DNA from: Armatimonadota bacterium
Lineage (GTDB): Bacteria > Sysuimicrobiota > Sysuimicrobiia > Sysuimicrobiales > Humicultoraceae
Direction: 5' to 3'
NCBI GenBank assembly: GCA_031459855.1
Contig: JAVKHP010000001.1
Location: 354,059-418,058, forward strand
DNA length: 64,000 nucleotides
Position numbers and translations under genes: made by a program
Shown here: positions 55,713 to 64,000 of the stretch, piece after piece
How positions within the stretch are numbered: the stretch's first letter is position 1
Layout: each line of letters begins with the position of its first letter
Notes under the pieces: generated by a model
What the model was told of the DNA's origin: nothing
Database searches by the model: none
Seen by the model: the letters and a program-made list of their open reading frames with translations, nothing else

Positions 55713-57066
55713 GGTCGACGTCCGCCTCCTCAAGCATCAGGTCTTGCACCAGGGCGCGGACCCGCTGCGCGCCGAGTTGCCGCCACCGCGCCAGCGCCGC
55801 CCCGGCCCGCGCGCCCAGGACGGGCGTCACGAGGCGGAGGAACTTCTCCTCCACCTGCTCGGCGGAATACGCCAGGTGGTCCTCACCGCGTGGCAACGCC
55901 ACCTGCGCCTCCAGCCGACGGCCGTCGCGCAGGACGACCGTCACCCGCGTCGGCCGCTGGGCCGGCGCCAGCGCCGTGAACTCGGGCCGTTCGCGCACGT
56001 GCACCCGTTCCGCCAGGGCCAGCGCCCGGGCGGTGAGGGCCTCGGGTTCGAACGCCTCCACCCATGACGACCCGTGCAGCAGGCGCGTGGCGACCGCAAA
56101 CGGCAGGCTGAACTTCGCGGCCAGCCGGGTGCCGGGGCGCGGGTGCGCAAAGGTGGCGGCGAGCGCGTAGGTCTCGACCTCCACACGCACCACGTCCTCG
56201 GGCAGGATCGGCTCGCGGCGGGCGAGCTCGTCGAGGCAGTCGAGGGCACCGTGCAGGTGCCGGCACGCTGCGTGCATCTTGAAGTAGCCGCGGCCGATCT
56301 CGTACTCACGTCCCAGGCCGGCCGTCAGCGCCTCGACGTCGGGCTCGGTGGCCGCCAGCGGGCGCAACGCGCGGGCCACCCCGGCGGTGCCCGTCACCCC
56401 CGCCGCTGCCAGGCGGGCGGCCACGAGCCCCAGCATGTTCGCCACACCCGCATACGTGTCGCGGACCCCTGCGCCGTCGATGGCGCTGTCGTAGTGGGTC
56501 TGCAGCATGTAGTGGGCCGCGATCCGCAACGCTTCCACGACGACGTGGGGACGGCCGTCGAGCAGGAGCGCTGCCGCCGTCGCGCCACCCAGTACGCCCC
56601 AGGTGCCGTGCGGGTGCAGCGGCGGCCGCAACGCGCCCAGGGAGCGCCCTGCGCGCGCGGCCACCTCGTAGCCGGCGATCACCGCATCCAGCAGCTGCTC
56701 GCCAGTAGCGTCGACGCCCTCCGCGGCGGCCAGGGCGGCGGGCACCACGTGGATCGCCGGATGCCCGCCGGCGAACCGGTGCCCCTCGTCGAGCTCCAGC
56801 GCCGTGCCCGCCGTGCCGTGGAGCATGGCCGCGTGGGCGGGCTCGGCGCGCAGGCGTGTTCCCAGCACCGCGGCGGGGCCTGGCGCGCTCGCCGCCAGGG
56901 CGGCGACCGACGTCCCCAGCCGGCTCATGCCGCCCACGATGGCACCGAGCGTGTCCACCAGCACCAGGCGCGCGCGCCCGACCACGTCCGCGGGCAGGTC
57001 GCGGCTCCGGAGCCCCACAGCGAAGGCGGCCAGGTGCTCCTCCGGGGTGCACGCGGCCTCGCTCAT
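55699..57066 (-). CDS. MmgE/PrpD family protein, copy 2
   Basis: A 455-residue paralogue of the downstream gene with the same layout: GRARLVLVDTLGAIVGGM, AAMLHGTAGTALELDEGHRFAGGHPAIHVVPAALA, GRGYFKMHAACRHLHGALDCLDEL and ATFAHPRPGTRLAAKFSLPFAVATRLLHG. The His-rich DEGH..GGHPAIH block and the K-FSLPFA block are the active-site-region features of the family. ATG at 57066 overlaps the flavoprotein stop (ATGA). Adjacent copies of this family are known from dicarboxylate or methylcitrate-like breakdown and from imino-/amino-dicarboxylate metabolism; the actual substrate cannot be read. Confidence 0.88.
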   Translation of the reverse strand: MSEAACTPEEHLAAFAVGLRSRDLPADVVGRARLVLVDTLGAIVGGMSRLGTSVAALAASAPGPAAVLGTRLRAEPAHAAMLHGTAGTALELDEGHRFAGGHPAIHVVPAALAAAEGVDATGEQLLDAVIAGYEVAARAGRSLGALRPPLHPHGTWGVLGGATAAALLLDGRPHVVVEALRIAAHYMLQTHYDSAIDGAGVRDTYAGVANMLGLVAARLAAAGVTGTAGVARALRPLAATEPDVEALTAGLGREYEIGRGYFKMHAACRHLHGALDCLDELARREPILPEDVVRVEVETYALAATFAHPRPGTRLAAKFSLPFAVATRLLHGSSWVEAFEPEALTARALALAERVHVRERPEFTALAPAQRPTRVTVVLRDGRRLEAQVALPRGEDHLAYSAEQVEEKFLRLVTPVLGARAGAALARWRQLGAQRVRALVQDLMLEEADVDRVRG

Positions 57067-58441
57067 CGTCCGGTGCGCATCTCCGCTGCAGCCGTCAGCC
57101 CGGCGATGCGGCCCCACCCCAGCGCCGTGAGCAGCCCGTTGCCGGGCGAATAGCCGGCCGCGCCGTGCCCCGAGATGCCCACCGCGGTGCCGCCGCCGGC
57201 GAACAGGTTGGGCACGGGCGTCCCGTCGCCCCGCAGGACGCGCGCGCTGGTATCGATCGCCAGGCCGCCCTGGGTGTGGAAGAGTGCCCCCGTGACCCTG
57301 ACCCCGCAGTAGGGCGGCGTGAGGGGCCGGCGGACTCCGGGAGCGCGTCCCAGCGGATCGCGCCCTGTGGCCAGCCCCGCATTGAGCGCTGCCACGGTGC
57401 GCTCAAGACCGGCGGCATCGACGCCCAGCCGCGCGGCCAGCGCCGACAGGGTGGCCGCGCGGCGGATGCCGCCCAGCGCGTCGAGGTCCCGGTAGTTCTG
57501 GTCGTGGGCCAGCATCTCGGCGTCGATGGTCCCGTCGTACACGACGAACGCCACCCCGCCGGGCTGCGCGACGACCCGGGCGCCAAACGGGCTGTAGCCC
57601 AGGTCCTCGCAGGCGAAGCGCTCCCCGGCGACGTTGACCACGCACCCGCCGCGCTCCACGACCGCCCAGCTCAGCAGGACGCCATGGGGCACTGCCACGC
57701 TCCCGTGCCCCTGGTAGGCGTCCATGCAGCGCGTAGCGGCACCCAGGGCCACGCCCCACTCGATTGCCTCGCCCGTGACCGTCGGGGCGCCAAAGTAGAG
57801 CGCCCCGGCGATCTCCGGACAGTGCGTGCGCACCATGGCCGGATTGCCGCCGAACCCGCAGGCCGCCAGGACGACCTTGCGAGCCTTGATCCGTTCGCGG
57901 ATCCGGCCCGCCTCCACGCCCAGCACCTCGCCGCCAGCGCCGACCACCAGCCCCACGGCGGGCGTCTCGGTGGCGATCGACACGCGGCCGGTTGCAGCCA
58001 CCGCAGCCAGCAACGGCTCGACCAGGTCACGCCCCTGGCGCGACGGCGGCGCGTGAAACCTTGGCACCGACTGGCCGGTGTACCGGAAGTCGACGACCAG
58101 CTCCAACGGCACGCCCGCCGCCTGCAACCACGCGACGAGGGCCGCCGAGTACTCGCACAGCACCCGCACGTGCTCGGGATCGGCGCCCGCGCCCGCCTTT
58201 GCCAGGATGTCGGCGGCCATCTGCGCGGGCGTGTCCTCGATGCCGTGGGCGCGCTGCTGGGCGGTGCCGGCGGCCGGGATCATGGCCGTGCTGATGGCCG
58301 TGGTGCCGCCGGGCCGCGGCGCCTTCTCCAGCAGCACGACCTCGAACCCCTCCTGCGCCAGGGTGAGAGCCGCGGCCAGGCCGCACCCGCCGCCGCCCAC
58401 CACCACCGCGTCCGTCTCGGCATCCCAGCCCACGGCGCCCC

Positions 58442-58445
<4 letters not shown>
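57063..58445 (-). CDS. FAD-dependent oxidoreductase (fumarate reductase flavoprotein/KstD-like)
   Basis: A protein of about 460 residues of the FAD_binding_2 family. An N-terminal dinucleotide fold, DAVVVGGGGCGLAAALTLAQEG, is followed by VVLLEKAPRPGGTTAIS. The C-terminal FAD site is seen in NLFAGGGTAVGISGHGAAGYSPGNGLLTAL. This matches 3-ketosteroid dehydrogenase- and fumarate reductase-like flavoproteins that oxidise or reduce alpha,beta-C-C bonds. The GTG at 58445 overlaps the livF2 stop (GTGA); GTG at 58433 with GAGGGG upstream is an alternative. No cytochrome or Fe-S partner is present. Place between a liv importer and the MmgE/PrpD pair suggests a desaturation/hydration sequence on an imported acid. 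Confidence 0.86.
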
Positions 58446-59138
<693 letters not shown>

Positions 59139-59146
<8 letters not shown>

Positions 59147-59864
59147 GGAGGGCCACCTCGCCCAGGTAGGCGTCCACGACGCGCGGGTCCCTGGCGACGT
59201 GTGCGGGCGGACCGTCGGCGATCTTCTCGCCGTGGTGCAGCACGATCACGCGGGTGCAGACCCGCATGACCGCCCGCATGACGTGCTCGATCCACAGCAC
59301 CGTGACTCCCCGGACGGGCAGCTGACGCACCAGCTCGCTCATGACCTCCACTTCCCGCGGGGTCAATCCGGCCATGACCTCGTCGAGCAGCAGCAGGCGC
59401 GGGCGCGTGGCCAGTGCCCGGGCGAGCTCCAGCCGCCGCTGGTCGCTGATGGTGAGGTCGCGGGCCGGGACCTGCGCGCGCCCGGCCAGCCCCACGAACG
59501 CCAGGCACTCCCGGGCGATGCGCTGCGCCTCGCGCATGCTTGCCCCGCGCGCCAGCGCGCCCACCAGCACGTTGCGCTGGACCGACAGCTCGGCGAAGGG
59601 CCGGACGATCTGGAAGGTGCGGACCAGCCCCAGACGACAGATCTCGAACGGCCGCAGGCCCGCTAGATCACGACCGGCGAACACGACCCGTCCGGCATCG
59701 GGCCGGAGGAACCCCGAGATGAGGTGGAAGAGCGTGGTCTTTCCGGCGCCGTTGGGGCCGATCAGCCCCACCACCTCGCCGGCCTCCACCTGCAGGCTCA
59801 CGCGGTCCACGGCCACCAGGCCGCCGAAGCGCCGCGTGACGCCCTCCACCGCCAGCAGGCTCAT
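59139..59864 (-). CDS. livG: Liv-type ABC transporter ATP-binding protein (LivG-like), second locus
   Basis: A 241-residue ATPase with Walker A GPNGAGKTTLFH, VRTFQIVRPFAELSVQRN, the degenerate signature TISDQRRLELARAL, Walker B LLLLDEVMAGLTPREV and WIEHVMRAVMRV. DLTISDQRRLEL in place of LSGGQ and DEVMAGL in place of DEPxxGL are accepted LivG variants. ATG at 59864 follows GAGGGAGCACCC. 172 bp separate it from livM2, a gap that carries a duplicate of the livG 5' end. Confidence 0.92.
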
Positions 59865-59941
59865 GGGTGCTCCCTCGCCCGCGGACCCGCGCCAGCCGGG
59901 CGCGCCCACCGGATGTCCGCGTCCGTTGCCAGCAGGCTCAT
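59851..59941. repeat. Duplicated livG2 start sequence
   Basis: GCCAGCAGGCTCAT, which encodes the first codons of livG2 (59851-59864), also occurs at 59928-59941, 77 bp upstream. The upstream copy gives an abortive 26-codon frame beginning MSLLATDAD. This may be a small local duplication. Confidence 0.5.
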
Positions 59942-60036
59942 CCTCCGTGACGCTGTGGCCGTGGTGGCGTGCGGCACGCCACAGACCTCCGCCAGCAGAC
60001 GCCCAGGCGTCTCTTCGCTGGACCGGGGAGCTGGCC

Positions 60037-61026
60037 TCATCGAGGGCGCTCGCGCCAGCGCCGCACGGCCCCGACCAGGCCGTGGGGCAGGGCCATGATG
60101 GCCACCACCAGCAGCGCACCGTAGATCATCAGGTGCACGCCGCGGTAGCCGCCCAGGTAGGCGCGCATCCACTCGCCCAGCGGCACCAGGAGCACGCTCC
60201 CGGCCAGCGGGCCCAGGGCCGTGCCCGCCCCGCCGATGATGTTGGGCAGGATCGCCGCCACCGACACGTCGATGCCGAACGCCAGGTGAGGATCGATGTA
60301 GGAGAAGAACTGCACGTAGAAGGTCCCGGCCAGCGCCGTGGCGGCCGCGCTGGCGCCCATGGCCACCAGGCGGGTGCGCGTCGTGTCCACGCCCAGCGCC
60401 TCCGCGGCGTCGACGTCCTCCCGCACCGCCTCCATGAACAGGCCCAGCCGGGAGCGCTCCAGCGCGGCGGCCGCCGCCGTCAGCCCGACGGTCATCACCA
60501 GGATCACGTAGTAGTAGGCCCATGGCTCGGGAAACTGGAACGTGGCGAGCGACGGCCGCAGGGGCACCAGCACGCCCATGGCGCCGCCCAGCGCCCGCCA
60601 GTTGGTGACGGCGATGCGGCAAACCTCGGCGAAGGCCAGGGTGACCAGCCCGAAGTACGGCCCGCGCAGCCCGTAGCGGAAGCTCAGGGCACCGATGACC
60701 CCGCCGGCGGCCGCGGCCAGCACGGCCCCCACCAGCATGCCCAGCCAGGGGGTGAGGCCGCCGCGGGCGAACAGCAGCGCCGTGGTATAGGCGCCGATGC
60801 CGAAGAACGTGGCGTGCCCGAACGAGAACTGGCCCGCGTAGCCGCCCACCAGGTTCCAGCACTGGGCCAGGTAGGCGCCGTAGAGGGTCATGATCAGCAC
60901 GCGCAGCACATACGGACTGGCCACCAGCGGCACCGCGACCGCCGCCGCCAGCACCGCGGCCGCCACCAGGGCGGGCACGGTGCGGGCGCGCCCAGGCGCC
61001 TCGACGACCGCCGCGGGCTCAGCCAC
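60037..61026 (-). CDS. livM: Liv-type ABC transporter permease (LivM-like), second locus
   Basis: A 329-residue permease with QCWNLVGGYAGQFSFGHATFFGIGAYTTALL (the GYAGQFSFGHA signature), LRGPYFGLVTLAFAEVCRI and the coupling region FMEAVREDVDAAEALGVDTTRTRL. The C-terminus IMALPHGLVGAVRRW is typical. The GTG start overlaps the livH2 stop by 8 bp. Hydrophobic helices are spread over the whole length as expected. Confidence 0.93.
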   Translation of the reverse strand: MAEPAAVVEAPGRARTVPALVAAAVLAAAVAVPLVASPYVLRVLIMTLYGAYLAQCWNLVGGYAGQFSFGHATFFGIGAYTTALLFARGGLTPWLGMLVGAVLAAAAGGVIGALSFRYGLRGPYFGLVTLAFAEVCRIAVTNWRALGGAMGVLVPLRPSLATFQFPEPWAYYYVILVMTVGLTAAAAALERSRLGLFMEAVREDVDAAEALGVDTTRTRLVAMGASAAATALAGTFYVQFFSYIDPHLAFGIDVSVAAILPNIIGGAGTALGPLAGSVLLVPLGEWMRAYLGGYRGVHLMIYGALLVVAIMALPHGLVGAVRRWRERPR

Positions 61027-61891
61027 GCTGCCGCACCCCGAACAGTCCCGTGGGCCGGAACAGGAGCGCCAGGATGAAGATGCCGTAGACGACCAGCTCC
61101 TTGAGGGATCCGGGCAGCAGGGCCGCGCCCAACGCTTCCCCGACGCCGATCAGCAGCCCCCCGGCCAGCGCGCCGGTGAAGCTGCCGAGTCCGCCCAGGA
61201 CCACCACGACGAAGCCATAGAGCAGGAACACGTGCCCCACGTGGGGTGCCGTGTACAGGTAGGGCGTGATCAGGGCGCCCGCCATGCCGGCACAGGCCGC
61301 CCCCAGCCCGAAGGTGAAGGTGTTGATCCGGGCGACGTCGACGCCCACCAGCGCGGCGCCCACGGGATCCTGGGCGGTGGCCCGGATCGCGCGTCCGGGT
61401 TCGGTGAACGCCAGGAACAGGTAGAGCGCGGCCGTGAGCGTCACCGCGCCGACGCACGCGATGAGCCGCGGCTTGTTGAGCAACAGCGGGCCCAGGGGCA
61501 CCGCGCCCTCCAGCCACGCGATGCGCAGCGTGCGGAAGTCGGGGCTCCACAGGAACAGCGCGAGGTTCTCCAGGATCAACATCACGCCGAGGGTGAGCAG
61601 CAGCTGGGTGTGCTGGGGCGCCCCCGCGATGGGCTGCAGCAGGCCGCGCTGGATGCCCGCGCCCAGCAGGAACAGCAGCACGAAGACCACCGGCAGCGCC
61701 AGGTACGGGGGCACGCCCCAGAGCACGAAGAGCCAGTAGGCGGTGTACATGCCCAGCATCAGCAGGGCGCCGTGGGCGAAGTTCACGACGCGCATCACCC
61801 CGAAGATCAGGGTGAGGCCCACGGCCACCAGGGCGTACACCGCCCCGGTGAGCAGGCCGGTGACGGCTGCCTGCCCGACCAGCAGCAGCAT
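61019..61891 (-). CDS. livH: Liv-type ABC transporter permease (LivH-like), second locus
   Basis: A 290-residue permease: GLLTGAVYALVAVGLTLIFGVMRVVNFAHGALLMLG carries the LivH GLTLIFGVMRVVNFAHG block at about 22-38. The coupling region GRAIRATAQDPVGAALVGVDVARIN follows, and VVLGGLGSFTGALAGGLLIGVGEALG lies near the end. The ATG is 7 bp after the binding-protein stop, so it is in the same operon. Confidence 0.93.
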   Translation of the reverse strand: MLLLVGQAAVTGLLTGAVYALVAVGLTLIFGVMRVVNFAHGALLMLGMYTAYWLFVLWGVPPYLALPVVFVLLFLLGAGIQRGLLQPIAGAPQHTQLLLTLGVMLILENLALFLWSPDFRTLRIAWLEGAVPLGPLLLNKPRLIACVGAVTLTAALYLFLAFTEPGRAIRATAQDPVGAALVGVDVARINTFTFGLGAACAGMAGALITPYLYTAPHVGHVFLLYGFVVVVLGGLGSFTGALAGGLLIGVGEALGAALLPGSLKELVVYGIFILALLFRPTGLFGVRQRG

Positions 61892-61898
61892 CGGCCGC

Positions 61899-63134
61899 TC
61901 AGGTGACGGGGAACACGGCCGTCATCTCGCTGTACCGTTCGGGCAGGACCACGCGCGGGGCCCCGCCCCGGACCTGCAGGAGCACCGGCCGGGCGTTGAC
62001 GTTCTCACCCTTGCCGTCGAACTTGATCTCCGCCTGGGGCAGGATGTGGTCCCGCAGGGTGGTGGCCGCCAGCGCCGCGCGGATCCGCGTGGGGTCGGTC
62101 GAGCCCGCGCGCTCCACGGCGTCCAGCAGTACCCGCGTGGCCGCGTAGGCGTAGACCGCGTGGGTGGACATGTCCCGGTTGAAGCGCTCGCGGTAGGCGC
62201 GGAAGACGCCGCGGGTGCGCGGGTTCACCGGGTTGTAGTAGTAGTTGGAGTCCATGACGTGCTCGCTGGCCAGCGGGCCCGCCTCCGCGGCGAACCGCGG
62301 ATGGCTGAACGCGCCGTTGGCCACGCCCACCACCGCCTTGGTGCGCAGGCCCACCTCACGGATGGTGCGCGCCACCAGCACGCCGTCACGGAAGTAGCCG
62401 GTGAACAGGGCCACGTCGGGGCTGGCGGCCCGCACCTTGGTGCACTCCGTGGTGACGTCGGCGGTGGCGGTGGGGTAGACGATCCGCTCCAGCACCCGCA
62501 GCCCGGCCTGACCGGCGAACCGGACCAGGCGGTCGCCGATGGAGACGCCGAAGATGCTCGACTCGTGCATGATGGTCACGGTGTTCACGGCGGTCTTTGC
62601 CTGCCGGCCCAGCGTCACGATGTACTCGATGGCGTACTGGGCCATGGCCGTGGAGTTGGGCTGGACCCGGAACGCGTACTGGAAGCCGCGCTCCAGGATC
62701 TCGTCGGCCACGGCCACCGTGATGACGTAGGGGATCCGACGCCGCTCGGCCACCTGGGTGGTGACGAACGCCACGGCGCTCTGGTAGGCGCCCAGCAACC
62801 CGACGACGCCCTCCCCGATCAGCCGCTCGGCCTCGGCGGCACCCTTGTCGGGCGAGCCCTCGGTGTTGCCGTGCAGGACCGTCACCCGGGCACCGCCCAG
62901 CGACCGGATCCCGCCGGCCCGGTTGACGTCGTCGGCGGCCAGCAGGATGGCGTCGCGCATCTCCCCGCCCTCCAGCGCCAGCCCGCCCGAGAGCGGGTGC
63001 AGGTGACCGATCTTCACGTCGGCCGGCGCGGCCCCGGCCACGTGCAGCGCCCAGGGCGGCAGGTGCGTCAACGCCGCCGCCCCACCCAACGCTCCCGCGC
63101 GCTTGATGAAGGCGCGCCGTGTGAGCCTGCTCAT
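61899..63134 (-). CDS. livJ: Liv-type ABC transporter substrate-binding protein with Tat signal, second locus
   Basis: A 411-residue binding protein. The N-terminus SRLTRRAFIKRAGALGGAAA is a classic twin-arginine signal, unlike the Sec signal of the first livJ. The mature part shows VKIGHLHPLSGGLALEGGEMRDAILLAADDVNRAGGI, GVVGLLGAYQSAVAFVTTQVAERRRIPYV and TRVLLDAVERAGSTDPTRIRAAL, all Peripla_BP_6 features. ATG at 63134 overlaps the regulator's stop (ATGA) and has AAAGGAGG upstream; the frame to 63626 is antisense/overlap and is ignored. Ligand unknown. Confidence 0.92.
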   Translation of the reverse strand: MSRLTRRAFIKRAGALGGAAALTHLPPWALHVAGAAPADVKIGHLHPLSGGLALEGGEMRDAILLAADDVNRAGGIRSLGGARVTVLHGNTEGSPDKGAAEAERLIGEGVVGLLGAYQSAVAFVTTQVAERRRIPYVITVAVADEILERGFQYAFRVQPNSTAMAQYAIEYIVTLGRQAKTAVNTVTIMHESSIFGVSIGDRLVRFAGQAGLRVLERIVYPTATADVTTECTKVRAASPDVALFTGYFRDGVLVARTIREVGLRTKAVVGVANGAFSHPRFAAEAGPLASEHVMDSNYYYNPVNPRTRGVFRAYRERFNRDMSTHAVYAYAATRVLLDAVERAGSTDPTRIRAALAATTLRDHILPQAEIKFDGKGENVNARPVLLQVRGGAPRVVLPERYSEMTAVFPVT

Positions 63135-63976
63135 CGTCTCGTCCTCCTTTGCGGCGCTCGCCGCCGTGTCGTCGTCTGTCGGTCCCTTGACGGGCGGCGA
63201 TGGGCGGGGGCCAGGTGGCCCATCGCCGCGGAGAGCTCGCCGGCGGCCGCACGCACCATGCGGCCAAACCGCGCGAGGTCGCCGGGCCGGAGCCGCAGCA
63301 CCGGTCCGGAGATCGTCAGCCCCGCGATCACCGCGCCCGTGTGATCGCGCACCGGAGCGCTGACCGAGAAGGCCCCCTGCACCCGTTCGCTGGCGCCGGC
63401 GGCGTACCCGCGCCGCCGGATCGCCGCCAGCTGCTGGGGCAGCGCGGCCAGGTAGGCGTTGTCCACGCGGCCTTCCCGCCGGGCCTCCTGCAGCACCGCC
63501 GCAACCTCGGCCGGCGGCAGGTGCGCCAGCAGCACCTTCCCCGACGCCCCCACGTAGAGGGGCAGGGGCTTGCCCAGTTCGACGAAGTGGCGCACGTCGT
63601 GCCGGCTCTCGACCTTCTCGATGCACACCCGCGCCCGGCCCACGACGATGTTCAGGTTGACCGTCTCGCCGCAGGCCAGCTGCAGCCGTCGCATGATCGG
63701 CAGGGCCTGGGCGCGGAGCTCCATGCCGTTCTGGACCACCCGGCCCAGGCGGAACAGCTCCAGCCCCGGCTGGTAGGTGCCCGTGGCCGCATCCTGCCGC
63801 ACGAAGCCCCGGCGCTCCAGGGTGGTCAGCAGGCGGTGCACCGTGCTCTTGGCCAGGTGGAGCCGCCGGGCGATCTGGCTCACGCCCAGCGTGGGCGCGT
63901 CGAAGTCGAAGCAGCGCAGCACGTCCAGCGCGCGCTCGACGCTGCGGACGGCGGCCGACGCCCGTGCGTCGCTCAC
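63131..63976 (-). CDS. IclR family transcriptional regulator
   Basis: A 281-residue regulator. The winged helix-turn-helix covers about residues 10-75 (VERALDVLRCFDFDAPTLGVSQIARRLHLAKSTVHRLLTTLERRGFV, seen here as IARRLHLAKSTVHRLLTTLE). The ligand-binding GAF-like IclR domain follows (ACGETVNLNIVVG, ELGKPLPLYVGASGKVLLAHLPP, RRRGYAAGASERVQGAFSVSAPVRDHTGAVIAGLTISGP). The C-terminal 20 residues are unusually Arg/Thr-rich. It begins at GTG and is the first gene of the IclR-liv-flavoprotein-MmgE/PrpD run, so it likely senses the substrate of that pathway. Only 24 bp of upstream DNA are in the window. Confidence 0.92.
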   Translation of the reverse strand: MSDARASAAVRSVERALDVLRCFDFDAPTLGVSQIARRLHLAKSTVHRLLTTLERRGFVRQDAATGTYQPGLELFRLGRVVQNGMELRAQALPIMRRLQLACGETVNLNIVVGRARVCIEKVESRHDVRHFVELGKPLPLYVGASGKVLLAHLPPAEVAAVLQEARREGRVDNAYLAALPQQLAAIRRRGYAAGASERVQGAFSVSAPVRDHTGAVIAGLTISGPVLRLRPGDLARFGRMVRAAAGELSAAMGHLAPAHRRPSRDRQTTTRRRAPQRRTRR

Positions 63977-64000
63977 AGGCGTCCCTCGACGCGCGCCTCC

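Overview
The window is about 64 kb of very GC-rich DNA, densely packed with genes. Many neighbouring genes overlap by 4 bp (ATGA or GTGA) and several start with GTG or TTG. A TolC-type outer-membrane channel together with MacA/MacB-like parts indicates a diderm bacterium. The many importers of the Liv, Pot and NitT types, the xanthine-dehydrogenase-type hydroxylase, phenylacetate-CoA-ligase-like and acyl-CoA synthetases, and the MmgE/PrpD proteins suggest a heterotroph that scavenges organic acids, amino acids and aromatics. The taxon cannot be fixed from this sequence. An uncultivated high-GC diderm lineage such as Sysuimicrobiota (CSP1-3) or Rokubacteria-like bacteria is a guess. No rRNA, tRNA, CRISPR array, transposase or phage gene was seen.

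Layout. 1-2595 (-): DUF1116 protein and FdrA, a pair linked to oxamate carbamoyltransferase in enterobacteria. 2763-4145 (-): secreted S41 protease. 4250-7569 (-): a GT4 glycosyltransferase fused to an alpha/alpha-toroid domain, coupled to a GH130 mannoside enzyme, behind an extended -10 promoter. 7688-10708 (-): HpaB-type flavin monooxygenase and PaaK-type CoA ligase, facing away from a complete livJHMGF importer (10856-15550, +). 15700-21148 (-): MacA/MacB/TolC-like tripartite export system with a small membrane-anchored protein. 21445-26460 (-): MaoC hydratase, 3-hydroxybutyrate dehydrogenase and a three-subunit molybdenum hydroxylase of the form II CoxL type. 26690-28675 (+): acetyl-CoA-synthetase-like enzyme. 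28818-36168: glycogen/trehalose block (GlgX on +; a TreS-maltokinase fusion and GlgB on -). 36416-37521 (-): two tandem paralogous secreted proteins of unknown function. 37662-42758 (-): Pot-type importer and an M14 aspartoacylase-like amidohydrolase. 43050-43865 (-): SDR. 43866-44476: gene-free stretch with repeats. 44477-48972 (+): OsmC-like protein, NitT/TauT-type importer and a VOC protein. 49111-51198 (-): ClpP-fold membrane protease-like protein and a BioF/KBL-like PLP enzyme. 51275-63976 (-): an IclR-headed catabolic locus with a second liv importer, an FAD oxidoreductase, two MmgE/PrpD proteins, a hydantoinase-like amidohydrolase and a binding protein.

The most notable item is at 44477-44947. 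An OsmC/Ohr-family gene carries an in-frame TGA exactly where the family has its reactive cysteine. Reading resumes in the same frame to a normal OsmC C-terminus with the second conserved Cys. A 40-nt hairpin with a G-containing 5-nt loop starts 5 nt after the TGA and fits the bacterial SECIS pattern. The simplest reading is a selenocysteine-containing OsmC-like protein. The other genes here use TGA as a normal stop.

Other points of interest are the paired secreted proteins with a shared C-X16-C motif, the GT4-toroid/GH130 pair, a GlgE-type glucan cluster with no GlgE in view, tandem MmgE/PrpD genes with a flavoprotein under an IclR regulator, and short direct repeats about 54-62 bp apart in several intergenic regions.
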